DNA of 64,000 bases from SZUA-448 sp045627185 (lineage in GTDB: Bacteria > Bacillota > Clostridia > Lachnospirales > Lachnospiraceae): contig JAZQNE010000114.1 in the NCBI GenBank assembly GCA_045627185.1, forward strand, positions 18,260 through 82,259, written 5' to 3'. Below, piece by piece: positions 35,311-43,690 of this stretch. Position numbers and translations under genes: made by a program. Each line of letters opens with the position of its first letter. Position 1 is the first letter of the stretch. The notes below the pieces were generated by a model that was given only the letters and a program-made list of their open reading frames with translations, searched no databases and was not told the origin of the DNA.

Positions 35311-36918
35311 ATGAAATTAACTTTTGTCGGTGCTGACCATGAAGTTACAGGAAGTTGCCATTGTATTGAAGCATGCGGAAAGAATTTTCTCATTGACTGT
35401 GGTATGGAACAGGGTGAAGATATTTATGAAAATCAGGACATCCCTTTTAATCCTGCTGATATTGATTTTATTCTTATTACTCATGCGCATATCGATCACA
35501 CCGGTTTACTGCCTTTAATGTATGCACGCGGTTTCCGCGGAACCATTTATGCAACTCAGGCAACCTGCGAACTTTGTGATATTATGCTTCGTGATTCCGC
35601 TCATATTCAGACATCGGAAGCAGAATACAAAAACAGAAAAGGAAAACGTTCCGGAAAGAAAAATGTTGAGCCTTTATATGAGATGAAAGATGCCCTGGGT
35701 GTAATAAAGCATTTCAGAGGCTATCCTTATGATACGGATATTGATATTGATGAAGGAATTACAATCAGATTCATTGATGTAGGACATCTTCTTGGCTCCG
35801 CCAGCATTGCAATTAAAATTACCGAGGATGGAGTTACAAAGGAAATTGTATTTTCGGGTGATATAGGAAATTCGGATCTTCCGCTTATCAAGGATCCTTC
35901 TTATGTTGAGCATGCTGATTATGTTGTTATGGAATCAACTTACGGCGACCGACTTCATACAAAGGAACATCCTGATTATGTTATGGAACTTGCAAGGTAC
36001 ACGCAGGAAGCTTTTGACCGCGGTGGAAACCTTGTTATTCCTGCATTTGCTGTCGGACGTACGCAGGAGATGCTTTTCTATTTCAGAAAGATTAAGGAAC
36101 TTGGTCTTGTTAAGGGACATGATGGTTTCAAGGTTTATATGGACAGCCCTCTTGCAATTGAAGCTACAACCATTTTCAACAGAAATATGGATGCATGTTT
36201 CTCAGACGAGGCCCTTGAACTTGTTAAACGTGGTGTTAACCCGCTGACTTTCCCCGGACTCCGTTATGCTATCACATCGGATGAATCAAAACTTATCAAT
36301 TTTGATGATTCACCGAAGGTTATTATTTCTGCATCCGGTATGTGTGAAGCGGGCCGTATAAGACATCATCTTAAACATAATCTGTGGCGTGAAGACAGCA
36401 CAATCCTGTTTGTTGGATATCAGGCAATCGGCACCTTGGGAAGAACAATTATTGACGGCGGTGACGTTGTCAAGCTGTTTGGTGAAGAAGTTGAAGTCAA
36501 TGCCCATATAGAGCGTCTTGAGGGCTTTAGCGGCCATGCTGACCAGACCGGACTGATCAAATGGATTAATGAATTTAAGGAAAAACCTGAGAAAGTTTTT
36601 ATTGTTCATGGTGAAGATTCTGTTTGCGATGCTTTTGCCAATATGCTTCAGGAAAACTTTGGGTACGACACTTTTGCTCCTTTCTCCGGTACATCCTTTG
36701 ACCTTGCAACAGGAAAAATTATTAGAGAAACTGCAGGTGTTGCTCTTACCGAGAAGAAGGGCGAAACAAAACGCAAGGTTTCTGCCGTATTCGCAAGACT
36801 TATTGCTGCCGGTCAGAGACTTATGGCTGTTATTCAGCATAATGAGGGCGGTGCAAATAAGGATCTTGGAAAATTTGCGGATCAGATTAATTCCCTTTGC
36901 GATAAGTGGGACCGCTGA
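35311..36918 (+). CDS. Beta-CASP metallo-beta-lactamase RNA nuclease homologue
   Basis: A metallo-beta-lactamase fold protein of the CPSF-like beta-CASP group; relatives cut or trim RNA. The 535 residues contain the zinc motif HAHIDH at 58-63, FSGDIGN, the beta-CASP domain with ESTYGDR and SGMCEAGR, and the late SGHADQTG and IVHGED motifs. It is not RNase J, which has a different C-terminal domain; here the last 80 residues are helical and charged. GGGAGG is close before the ATG. It stands alone between the division cluster and the antiporter genes. Confidence 0.88.
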   Translation: MKLTFVGADHEVTGSCHCIEACGKNFLIDCGMEQGEDIYENQDIPFNPADIDFILITHAHIDHTGLLPLMYARGFRGTIYATQATCELCDIMLRDSAHIQTSEAEYKNRKGKRSGKKNVEPLYEMKDALGVIKHFRGYPYDTDIDIDEGITIRFIDVGHLLGSASIAIKITEDGVTKEIVFSGDIGNSDLPLIKDPSYVEHADYVVMESTYGDRLHTKEHPDYVMELARYTQEAFDRGGNLVIPAFAVGRTQEMLFYFRKIKELGLVKGHDGFKVYMDSPLAIEATTIFNRNMDACFSDEALELVKRGVNPLTFPGLRYAITSDESKLINFDDSPKVIISASGMCEAGRIRHHLKHNLWREDSTILFVGYQAIGTLGRTIIDGGDVVKLFGEEVEVNAHIERLEGFSGHADQTGLIKWINEFKEKPEKVFIVHGEDSVCDAFANMLQENFGYDTFAPFSGTSFDLATGKIIRETAGVALTEKKGETKRKVSAVFARLIAAGQRLMAVIQHNEGGANKDLGKFADQINSLCDKWDR

Positions 36919-36948
36919 TTTAACATTACAATGTCAGGAGTGCAGGCT

Positions 36949-37425
36949 ATGCCGGTATTGTTTTTTGTATTTTGGATTATTTTGAATGGGAAAATTACTC
37001 TTGAAATATGTATATTCGGAGTGGTTATTTCTGCTCTTGTTTTCCTTTTTGCGTGGAAATTCTTAGGCTACAGCTTAAAGAAAGAAATTAAAGGGTACAG
37101 ATTTATCGGTATGTATCTTGTGTATGCCGGTATTGTTATAAGGGAGATTTTCAAGGCTAATTTTGATGTTATGAAAATTGTCCTGAAAAGAAAATACAAG
37201 CCGGAGCCTCAGCTTGTTACTTTTTCAACGGAACTGAAAAGCGAAGGTCTCAGGGTGGCTCTTGCCAATTCAATTACGCTTACGCCCGGTACAATATCTG
37301 TTTCCCTTGAGGATAACAAATATATTGTCCACTGTCTTGACAAATCATTTGCTGAAGGGCTTGATGATTCCTGCTTTGTAAAATATCTTATGAAGATTGA
37401 AGCCAAAAAAGAAAAGCTTAAATGA
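36949..37425 (+). CDS. mnhE: Mrp-type Na+/H+ antiporter subunit E
   Basis: MnhE/MrpE is a small membrane subunit of multi-subunit cation/proton antiporters and of related hydrogenase complexes. The 158 residues have two N-terminal hydrophobic helices (starting MPVLFFVFWIILNGK) and a soluble C-terminus with VALANSITLTPGTISV, typical of the family. I start at ATG 36949, with AGGAG 8 bases upstream; ATG 36931 has none. It begins a four-gene set of E, F, G and an MbhD-like subunit. Confidence 0.88.
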   Translation: MPVLFFVFWIILNGKITLEICIFGVVISALVFLFAWKFLGYSLKKEIKGYRFIGMYLVYAGIVIREIFKANFDVMKIVLKRKYKPEPQLVTFSTELKSEGLRVALANSITLTPGTISVSLEDNKYIVHCLDKSFAEGLDDSCFVKYLMKIEAKKEKLK

Positions 37426-37492
37426 TTTTTTATGTATTTGGCTATTGTGATAAGATTTATTCGTTTTTAAGGATTAAAAAAGAAGGCATAAT

Positions 37493-37903
37493 ATGACTGT
37501 CGAACTTGCATATACTTATTTTTATATTGCTGTTCTTATTGTTCTGGCACTGCTTGTTTTTGCGGTGTTTATCCGTGTTATTAAAGGTCCGCTGATGGCT
37601 GACCGAATCATCGGCATTAACTCTGTCGGAACACTTGTTATTATGATTATCTGTATTTTATCACGTTATCTGAAAGAAGATTATCTTCTTGACGTAGCTG
37701 TTCTTTATGCTTTGATCAGTTTCCTTGCGGTGGTTGTACTTACCAAGATTTACAGTGGCGTTTATCTGAATCGGATTGAAGATGCAAAGAAAAAAGAAAA
37801 ACCGGCAGTTTCGGAACAAAACGGTGTCAGCAATGATGCGATTACTGAAAATAAAGAAGCTGATAATTTGAAATTTGCCGAATCGGAGGTGCGCCATGAC
37901 TGA
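37493..37903 (+). CDS. mnhF: Mrp-type Na+/H+ antiporter subunit F
   Basis: MnhF/MrpF is a three-helix membrane subunit. The 136 residues show the family pattern RVIKGPLMADRIIGINSVG between helices 1 and 2, and then LLDVAVLYALISFLA. The polar C-terminal tail of about 40 residues is longer than usual. The gene overlaps mnhG by 8 bases. Confidence 0.87.
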   Translation: MTVELAYTYFYIAVLIVLALLVFAVFIRVIKGPLMADRIIGINSVGTLVIMIICILSRYLKEDYLLDVAVLYALISFLAVVVLTKIYSGVYLNRIEDAKKKEKPAVSEQNGVSNDAITENKEADNLKFAESEVRHD

Positions 37904-38258
37904 ATGGATTATTTTCGGTATTTCGTCCGTTTTGATTGTTGCAGGACTGCTTATGTCAATTGTTGCGGTTGTTGGTCTTTACAGATTTGATTTTTGTATG
38001 AACAGAATGCATGCCGCAGCCATGAATGATACACTTGGTATTTTGCTTGTGCTTACAGGTCTTATGGTTTCGAGCGGCTTAAATCTTGCAATGCTTAAGA
38101 TGCTGCTTATTGTGGTCTTTTTCTGGTTTGCCAGCCCTGTTTCCGGTCATTTGCTTACGAAAATGCAGGTTATTATTGAAAAACATGAGGCTTCCGAAAA
38201 CGGGAACAAGCCTGTACATTTTGAAGTGGGAGAGGGTGTTGAAGATGCAGGCCTTTGA
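37896..38258 (+). CDS. mnhG: Mrp-type Na+/H+ antiporter subunit G
   Basis: MnhG/MrpG is a small three-helix membrane subunit. The 120 residues contain GLYRFDFCMNRMHAAAMNDTLG, a clear family segment, then two more helices and a polar tail. I start at ATG 37896, which has CGGAGGT 6 bases upstream; the longest frame begins seven codons earlier within mnhF. It overlaps the next gene by 14 bases. Confidence 0.87.
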   Translation: MTEWIIFGISSVLIVAGLLMSIVAVVGLYRFDFCMNRMHAAAMNDTLGILLVLTGLMVSSGLNLAMLKMLLIVVFFWFASPVSGHLLTKMQVIIEKHEASENGNKPVHFEVGEGVEDAGL

Positions 38259-38556
38259 AATTATTCTTTTGATTTTATTGATTGTATGTGCGGCAGTTGT
38301 TGCTTTCACCAAAAACTCCCTGACTGCGATTATTATTTTTATGGCTTACAGTCTTATAATGTCTGTTATCTGGATGATTCTTGAATCACCGGACCTTGCG
38401 ATTACAGAAGCTGCTGTAGGAGCAGGTGTAACAAGTCTTTTGTTCTTTGTAGCATTAAAGAAGATTCATGCTTTGAAAAGCTCAGAGGAAGAAAAAAAGA
38501 ATCCTCCGGGGAAACATCGGAGCAATAAAAATCTGTTCGAAAATATAATTCAGTAG
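38245..38556 (+). CDS. MbhD/DUF4040-type membrane subunit
   Basis: A 103-residue membrane protein of the hydrogenase/antiporter MbhD (DUF4040) type, with three hydrophobic helices and the conserved stretch ESPDLAITEAAVGAGVTS between helices 2 and 3; this corresponds to part of MrpA in larger antiporters. The start at 38245 is favoured because GAGAGGG lies upstream and the N-terminus then begins in a helix. Subunits A (rest), B, C and D are not found after it; a perfect hairpin closes the operon 8 bases on. Confidence 0.78.
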   Translation: MQAFEIILLILLIVCAAVVAFTKNSLTAIIIFMAYSLIMSVIWMILESPDLAITEAAVGAGVTSLLFFVALKKIHALKSSEEEKKNPPGKHRSNKNLFENIIQ

Positions 38557-38564
38557 ATTAAAAT

Positions 38565-38620
38565 ACGCCATATATGTTATTTTCTGATATTTCAGTGGGA
38601 TAACATATATGGCGTTTTGG
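38565..38620. terminator. Perfect 16-bp hairpin closing the antiporter operon
   Basis: ACGCCATATATGTTAT (38565-38580) is exactly repeated in inverse at 38600-38615, with a 19-base loop; short T runs lie on both sides. It sits between convergent genes and can act in both directions. Confidence 0.8.
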
Positions 38621-38669
38621 TTAATAGAATATTTATTCCTGAGATTTTTTTCAATAAAGAAAACAGCTA

Positions 38670-39704
38670 TTATTTTGTAGATTCGCGTTCGAGAAGACGT
38701 CCTTCAAATACGACATGCTGATGAATGGTTTTCCCGTCGAGTATTTTGAATAGAAGACGAACGGTTTCTTCGGCAATTTCTTCTGTTGGCTGAGCAAGGG
38801 TTGAAATTCCGGGAGTATAGAATTCTGTAAGCGGAATGCCATCGAATCCGATTACGGCAACATCTTCCGGAATACGTTTTCCGACAGTAAGAAGGGCCTT
38901 ACAAGCACCGACTGCCATAACATCCGCAATGGCAAAAATAGCAGAAAAATCTATTCCTTCACGCATCATTTCTTCTGTCATTAATCTGCCGTTTTCCATT
39001 GAATATTCCTCAAAACCTGCGGGAAGAAAACGGACAAGGTTTTTATCAAAAGGAATGTTTGCTTCTTCAAGAGCTCTTTTATAACCGTTAAGACGGAGCA
39101 TACCGATTGATGTGTCTCCGCGTGCGGCGGCAAGAAGGGCAATGCGTTTATGACCTTTTCCGATGAGATATTTTGTTACTTTATATGCTTCTTTTTCGTC
39201 ATCAACCGCAACGCTTGAATAATCATAACGACCGATGTTCTCAAGCGGACAACCTACGGTACTGAGAACGTAAGGCACCTGAAGCTTGTGTATTTTTTCT
39301 TCGTTTCTTGAAAAAATACCGCCAAGGAAAATCAAACCGCAAAGACGTTTTTCTTTTGTGAGTTCCAGAGCAGCATCGACTTCATCTTCATTAGGATCGA
39401 CATGCTGGAGAACAAGTGAATAGTGTCTGTCAACGATAGCAGCTTCCATAATCTTTATCATATCGGTAAAGAAAGGGTTATTCATACCTTTGACAAGCAC
39501 TGCGATGGATTTTGCGTCTGTTCTTTTGAGATTTCTGGCGCTGTTGTTGGGAATGTAACCGATTTCTTTGATTTTATCCATGACAAGATTTTTTGTTTCT
39601 TCGTTTATGTCAGGATGATTATTGATTGCTCTGGAAACGGTACTAACACCGACACCACAAGCCTTGGCAACATCTTTGATTGTAATTTCGTCCGGACCGT
39701 ACAT
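38670..39704 (-). CDS. LacI/GalR-family transcriptional regulator, autoregulated
   Basis: A sugar-responsive-type repressor of 344 residues and the only minus-strand gene. The helix-turn-helix is ITIKDVAKACGVGVSTVSRA near residue 7, followed by the hinge YIPNNSARNLKR and a sensor domain with SIAVLVKGMNNPFF and the late VAVIGFDGIPLTEFYTPGISTLAQP. The start MYGPDEITIKDV at 39704 is chosen because family members start here; the longer frame would run through the promoter. An 18-bp palindrome covers its promoter, which suggests self-repression. No sugar gene adjoins it, so its regulon lies elsewhere or is the gene itself. Confidence 0.92.
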   Translation of the reverse strand: MYGPDEITIKDVAKACGVGVSTVSRAINNHPDINEETKNLVMDKIKEIGYIPNNSARNLKRTDAKSIAVLVKGMNNPFFTDMIKIMEAAIVDRHYSLVLQHVDPNEDEVDAALELTKEKRLCGLIFLGGIFSRNEEKIHKLQVPYVLSTVGCPLENIGRYDYSSVAVDDEKEAYKVTKYLIGKGHKRIALLAAARGDTSIGMLRLNGYKRALEEANIPFDKNLVRFLPAGFEEYSMENGRLMTEEMMREGIDFSAIFAIADVMAVGACKALLTVGKRIPEDVAVIGFDGIPLTEFYTPGISTLAQPTEEIAEETVRLLFKILDGKTIHQHVVFEGRLLERESTK

Positions 39705-39735
39705 AAAAAAACCCCGAAAAATAGAAAATAGTTGT

Positions 39736-39753
39736 ATTGGTAACGTTACCAAT
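39736..39753. promoter_or_regulatory. LacI-type operator over the regulator's own promoter
   Basis: ATTGGTAACGTTACCAAT is a perfect 18-bp palindrome with the central CG step typical of LacI-family operators. It overlaps the end of the -10 and the likely start site of the minus-strand gene. Confidence 0.85.
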
Positions 39754-39779
39754 GTACCATAAAAAGTTATTTTGGGCAA
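39751..39779 (-). promoter_or_regulatory. Promoter of the minus-strand LacI gene
   Basis: Read on the minus strand: TTGCCC (39779-39774), a 17-base spacer, and TACATT (39756-39751) preceded by TGG, an extended -10. The operator palindrome begins within it. Confidence 0.75.
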
Positions 39780-39869
39780 GTGGTTTTTGGAAAAAGTTTT
39801 TGGGAGTTGATTTGATACCTGATTCTGATATAACAAAAAAGTATTGTATATTCTGACTAATAATGTTAT

Positions 39870-39875
39870 TATAAT
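39870..39875 (+). promoter_or_regulatory. Possible -10 element for the capD operon
   Basis: TATAAT at 39870-39875 is a consensus -10 hexamer 67 bases before the capD-like start. The nearest good -35 (TTGTAT, 39844) is 20 bases away, so the promoter is uncertain. Confidence 0.45.
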
Positions 39876-39941
39876 ATACTGTGTTATTTTGAGTAAGTAT
39901 GCATACAAAACAATGTTGATATTATTTTTAGGAGAAATATT

Positions 39942-41816
39942 GTGAAACGTATAGATAGCAAATGGGGATTCAGAGCGTTTTTATTAATGTTATATGATAT
40001 TTTCTGCATTAATCTTTCCGGATTCCTGGCTTTATTGATAAGATTTGATTTCAAATATTCATCTATACCTGAGAGATTTTTGAAATATTACCTGAAATGT
40101 GCGCCGTTTGTAACAGCCTTGGTTATTGTTGTATATCTTTTTGGCCGCCTTTATGGCAGTGTATGGCGTCTTGCAAGCTTCAATGAATTATTTAATATTG
40201 TAATCTGCTGTACAATCGCTGAAATGCTTGAAGTTGTTGGAACTGTACTTTTTAAGTGCAGAATGCCTGTAAGTTATTATATTATGACTTATATTTTCCG
40301 TATGTTTTTTGCAACACTTGCCCGCTTTTCTTATCGACTTATAAGAATGTTCAGGGAGGAATTCTTAAGCAGAAGACACACCGGTCAGAAAGCTGTTATG
40401 GTTGTAGGCGCCGGTGAAGCCGGAAAGATGATTGTTGACGAAATTCATAAGAGCAAATATGTTGATTATTATGTTGCCTGTTTTATCGATGACCGTGAAA
40501 GCATCCAGGGACGCAGTGTCTGCGGTGTTCCGATTGCAGGTAACAGAAATACAATTGAAAGTAACGTAATAAAGTATCAGATTGACCTTATTTTCATTGC
40601 AATTCCGTCACTTAAACCTTCAGAGAGAAGAGTTTTAATTGATATTTGCCAGAAGACCGGTTGCGAGGTACGTATTCTTCCCGGCATGTTTCAGCTGGTA
40701 AACGGAACGGTATCAGTTAATAAACTTCGTAAAGTAAATATTACCGACCTTCTGGGACGTGACCAGGTTGTTATTAACGATGATCAGGTATTTGATTCGA
40801 TTAAAGGTAAGAAAATACTTGTTACCGGTGGTGGCGGATCAATCGGTTCGGAGCTTTGCCGGCAGATTGCATCCCATGCTCCGGGGCTTCTCATCATTTT
40901 TGATATTTATGAGAATAATGCTTACGATATCCAGCAGGAGCTCCGTAGAAAATATCCCGCACTGAATCTTGAAGTTTTAATTGGATCTGTTCGCAATACG
41001 CACAGAATTAATGAGGTATTTGAAAAATATAAGCCCGATATTGTTTTCCATGCTGCAGCGCATAAACATGTTCCGCTTATGGAAGACAGTCCGAATGAGG
41101 CAATTAAGAACAACGTTTTCGGTACATATAAAACTGCACGTGCCGCAATTGACAATGACTGCTCGAAGTTTGTACTGATTTCGACCGATAAGGCTGTAAA
41201 TCCTACAAATATTATGGGCGCAAGCAAGCGTCTTTGTGAAATGATTATCCAGATGCTTGCGAATGAGTCAAAAAAGACGAAATTTGCTGCTGTACGTTTT
41301 GGAAATGTACTTGGCAGCAACGGCTCGGTTATCCCGCTGTTTAACAAGCAGATTGAGGCCGGTGGACCGGTTACTGTTACCCATAAAGATATTATCCGTT
41401 ACTTTATGACAATTCCCGAAGCAGTTTCACTGATTCTTCAGGCTGGAGCTTATGCCGAAGGCGGAGAAATCTTTGTGCTTGATATGGGTGAGCCTGTTAA
41501 AATAGATAATCTGGCCCGTAACCTTATTCGTCTTTCCGGACTTGTTCCTGATGTGGATATTGAAATTAAATATACAGGGCTTCGCCCCGGTGAAAAACTT
41601 TATGAAGAAATGCTTATGGGCGAAGAAGGTCTTAAGGAAACAGATAACGGTCTGATTCATATCGGAAAACCTATTGAGATGGATTATGATGTTTTCAGGC
41701 GTCAGCTTGATAAATTGTATGATGCATGTCTTGAAGATGCAGAAGATATCCGTGAACGTGTTGCGGAAATGGTTCCGACCTATCACCTGAATACAGGTAA
41801 GAATGAGAGTAAATGA
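39942..41816 (+). CDS. Membrane-bound nucleotide-sugar dehydratase (CapD/PglF family)
   Basis: Probably UDP-GlcNAc 4,6-dehydratase, the first step to modified sugars for surface polysaccharide or glycans. The 624 residues have four N-terminal helices (about 12-125), a first Rossmann domain (VVGAGEAGKMIVDEI) and a second SDR domain with VTGGGGSIGSEL. The catalytic motif is MGASK rather than YxxxK, as in the long PglF/WbpM group. It starts at GTG with AGGAG 7 bases upstream. It overlaps the LCP gene by 4 bases, tying sugar synthesis to wall attachment. Confidence 0.9.
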   Translation: MKRIDSKWGFRAFLLMLYDIFCINLSGFLALLIRFDFKYSSIPERFLKYYLKCAPFVTALVIVVYLFGRLYGSVWRLASFNELFNIVICCTIAEMLEVVGTVLFKCRMPVSYYIMTYIFRMFFATLARFSYRLIRMFREEFLSRRHTGQKAVMVVGAGEAGKMIVDEIHKSKYVDYYVACFIDDRESIQGRSVCGVPIAGNRNTIESNVIKYQIDLIFIAIPSLKPSERRVLIDICQKTGCEVRILPGMFQLVNGTVSVNKLRKVNITDLLGRDQVVINDDQVFDSIKGKKILVTGGGGSIGSELCRQIASHAPGLLIIFDIYENNAYDIQQELRRKYPALNLEVLIGSVRNTHRINEVFEKYKPDIVFHAAAHKHVPLMEDSPNEAIKNNVFGTYKTARAAIDNDCSKFVLISTDKAVNPTNIMGASKRLCEMIIQMLANESKKTKFAAVRFGNVLGSNGSVIPLFNKQIEAGGPVTVTHKDIIRYFMTIPEAVSLILQAGAYAEGGEIFVLDMGEPVKIDNLARNLIRLSGLVPDVDIEIKYTGLRPGEKLYEEMLMGEEGLKETDNGLIHIGKPIEMDYDVFRRQLDKLYDACLEDAEDIRERVAEMVPTYHLNTGKNESK

Positions 41817-43501
41817 ACTTTATGAAAATTAAAGCTTTATGGACAATAATTAAAGAATGGTTCTTAGACTTATTTAAGAAAATAAAAAAAGCCGGTACCA
41901 AGACATTATTGAAATATGTCGGCTTTGGTCTTGCTATTGTCCAGCTGATTATTTCAGTTGTTCTTCTTGGACTTGTAATTAAACTGAATTTTATTCCGGG
42001 GATTTATGTGTCGCTTGTTTTTATATCTCTGGTTGTTTCTTCAATGTTTATTGCAACTCTCCAGGAATGGTTTGTCCCCGGTATTATTGCAAAAGCAGTT
42101 TCACTTCTTTTGTGTATCGGAATGATTATAGGCTGCGGATATATTAATAAGACAATTAAAACTATTGATATTGTTGCCGGTGCCAGCAAACAGATTGAAT
42201 ATTACGATGTATATGTTCTCAAAGATAATTCAGCCCAAAACTTAAAGCAGACCGACGGCTACATTTTCGGAATGCTTACCGGAATGAGTGAAGAAAAATC
42301 TGAAAAGGTTGTTAAAGGCTTAAGTGATATAAATTACACAAAAAAAGAATATATTACTGTTTCGGATCTTGCACTTGGATTAAAAAACAGTGAGGTCCAG
42401 GCTATAATTGTTAACCGTGCTTATGTTGCACTTATTACATCGGTTCCGGGTCTTGAAAGTTTTGAATCGGAAACACGCAGTATTTTTAGTATCGAAATTG
42501 AAACAGCTGTAGAAGATGATGATAATGACGATAATGACCCGACCCTTCCTCCGTATGTTCCTGATACACCAACACCTGAACCAACACAGGAACCGACCCC
42601 GTCACCTTTGCCGGGAACACCTACTGCCATTCCGCCTACAGCGACACCTACGCCTACTCCTTACACGGGCCTTGCATATACCTTTGGTGATATTACCGTT
42701 CCCAAAGATAAATATATTTATGGTAATGACAATATTTTCACGTGCTATGTAAGTGGTATTGATACGTACGGAAAACCCAGTACTGTCAGCAGAAGTGATG
42801 TTAATATTCTTGTGACTGTTAACTTAAATACACATCAGATTATGATGATTAACACGCCAAGAGATTATTATGTTCCTCTTTCCGGTGCAAATATGCGTGA
42901 TAAGCTTACACATGCAGGAATTTACGGAATTAAGACATCAATAAAAACACTTCAGATGTTGTACGGAGTGAATATTGATTATTATGTAAAAGTTAATTTT
43001 TCTGGTTTTATTAAAATAATAAATGCTGTTGGTGGAATTGATATCGAAATTGAAAAAGAATTTGTTGCAGAAAATGGCTTGCATTTTAATCCGGGCTTAC
43101 AGCATTTAACCGGAGACTACGCCCTGGCTTATGCCCGTGAAAGACATTCATTTGCAGGCGGAGATACTACTCGCGGTAAGCATCAGATGCAGGTTATTAC
43201 TGCTGTAATTAATAAAATGCTTTCTACAGATGCATTGCTTCACTTTAACGAACTGTTTGATTCGATTTCAGAATGCGTTGTTACAGATATGAGTTATGAA
43301 CGTATTTCCGGACTTGTAAAGCAGCAGGTTGAGACAGGAAGCGGATGGGATATTATCACATATACTGTTACAGGTAAGAATGGTAAGGATCTCTGCTATG
43401 CACTTCGTGCCGTGAACGATGTTTGTTTCCCGAATCAGGATACTGTTAATAAGGCCAGAAATATGTTTAAGAAAATATATAAAAATCAGAATCCGCAATA
43501 A
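41813..43501 (+). CDS. LytR-CpsA-Psr family glycopolymer ligase
   Basis: LCP proteins transfer wall teichoic acid, capsule or similar polymers from a lipid carrier to peptidoglycan. The 562 residues show three N-terminal hydrophobic helices (about 33-125), an extracellular module of about 100 residues, a Pro/Thr-rich linker (about 245-285) and the LCP domain with NTPRDYYVPL, RDKLTHAGIYG and LAYARERHSFAGGDTTRGKHQ. The arginines and aspartates that bind the pyrophosphate are present. Three helices and the extra module are unusual; most LCP proteins have one helix. The ATG overlaps the capD stop. Confidence 0.9.
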   Translation: MNFMKIKALWTIIKEWFLDLFKKIKKAGTKTLLKYVGFGLAIVQLIISVVLLGLVIKLNFIPGIYVSLVFISLVVSSMFIATLQEWFVPGIIAKAVSLLLCIGMIIGCGYINKTIKTIDIVAGASKQIEYYDVYVLKDNSAQNLKQTDGYIFGMLTGMSEEKSEKVVKGLSDINYTKKEYITVSDLALGLKNSEVQAIIVNRAYVALITSVPGLESFESETRSIFSIEIETAVEDDDNDDNDPTLPPYVPDTPTPEPTQEPTPSPLPGTPTAIPPTATPTPTPYTGLAYTFGDITVPKDKYIYGNDNIFTCYVSGIDTYGKPSTVSRSDVNILVTVNLNTHQIMMINTPRDYYVPLSGANMRDKLTHAGIYGIKTSIKTLQMLYGVNIDYYVKVNFSGFIKIINAVGGIDIEIEKEFVAENGLHFNPGLQHLTGDYALAYARERHSFAGGDTTRGKHQMQVITAVINKMLSTDALLHFNELFDSISECVVTDMSYERISGLVKQQVETGSGWDIITYTVTGKNGKDLCYALRAVNDVCFPNQDTVNKARNMFKKIYKNQNPQ

Positions 43502-43536
43502 AAAACTTAGTGACAATAACAGTAAGTAAAAATTAC

Positions 43537-43565
43537 TTGAAAACATTGTATATTCAAACTATAAT
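43537..43565 (+). promoter_or_regulatory. Promoter of the Wzz-like gene
   Basis: TTGAAA (43537-43542), a 17-base spacer, and TATAAT (43560-43565) are close to consensus. A start near 43572 leaves a leader of about 119 bases. Confidence 0.85.
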
Positions 43566-43584
43566 TACAAGAAATTATCATTAA

Positions 43585-43671
43585 GGCCGCTGTGTGAATA
43601 AATGCGTCCAAGCAATTATTAAGTTCATTACCGATTATGGTTGGAAATGACTGCTTTAGCGAAAATCGGCC
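43585..43671 (+). other. Structured leader with two exclusive stems
   Basis: GGCCG (43585-43589) can pair with CGGCC (43667-43671), or CCGATT (43631-43636) can pair with AATCGG (43664-43669). Both use 43667-43669, so only one forms. The right arm ends two bases before the GAGAGGAG ribosome binding region, so it could affect translation. I do not recognise a known riboswitch class. Confidence 0.4.
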
Positions 43672-43690
43672 CGAGAGGAGACCAGTAAAA

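Noticed and set aside
38245..38556. DUF4040 gene as a truncated MrpA
   Set aside because: Its length and three helices fit the stand-alone MbhD-type subunit, with normal start and stop.
39423..39731. 102-codon frame opposite the LacI gene
   Set aside because: It mirrors the coding strand of a clear LacI gene and has no recognisable features of its own.
39705..39908. 68-residue N-terminal extension of the minus-strand LacI protein
   Set aside because: It covers the promoter and operator, and LacI proteins begin just before the helix-turn-helix.
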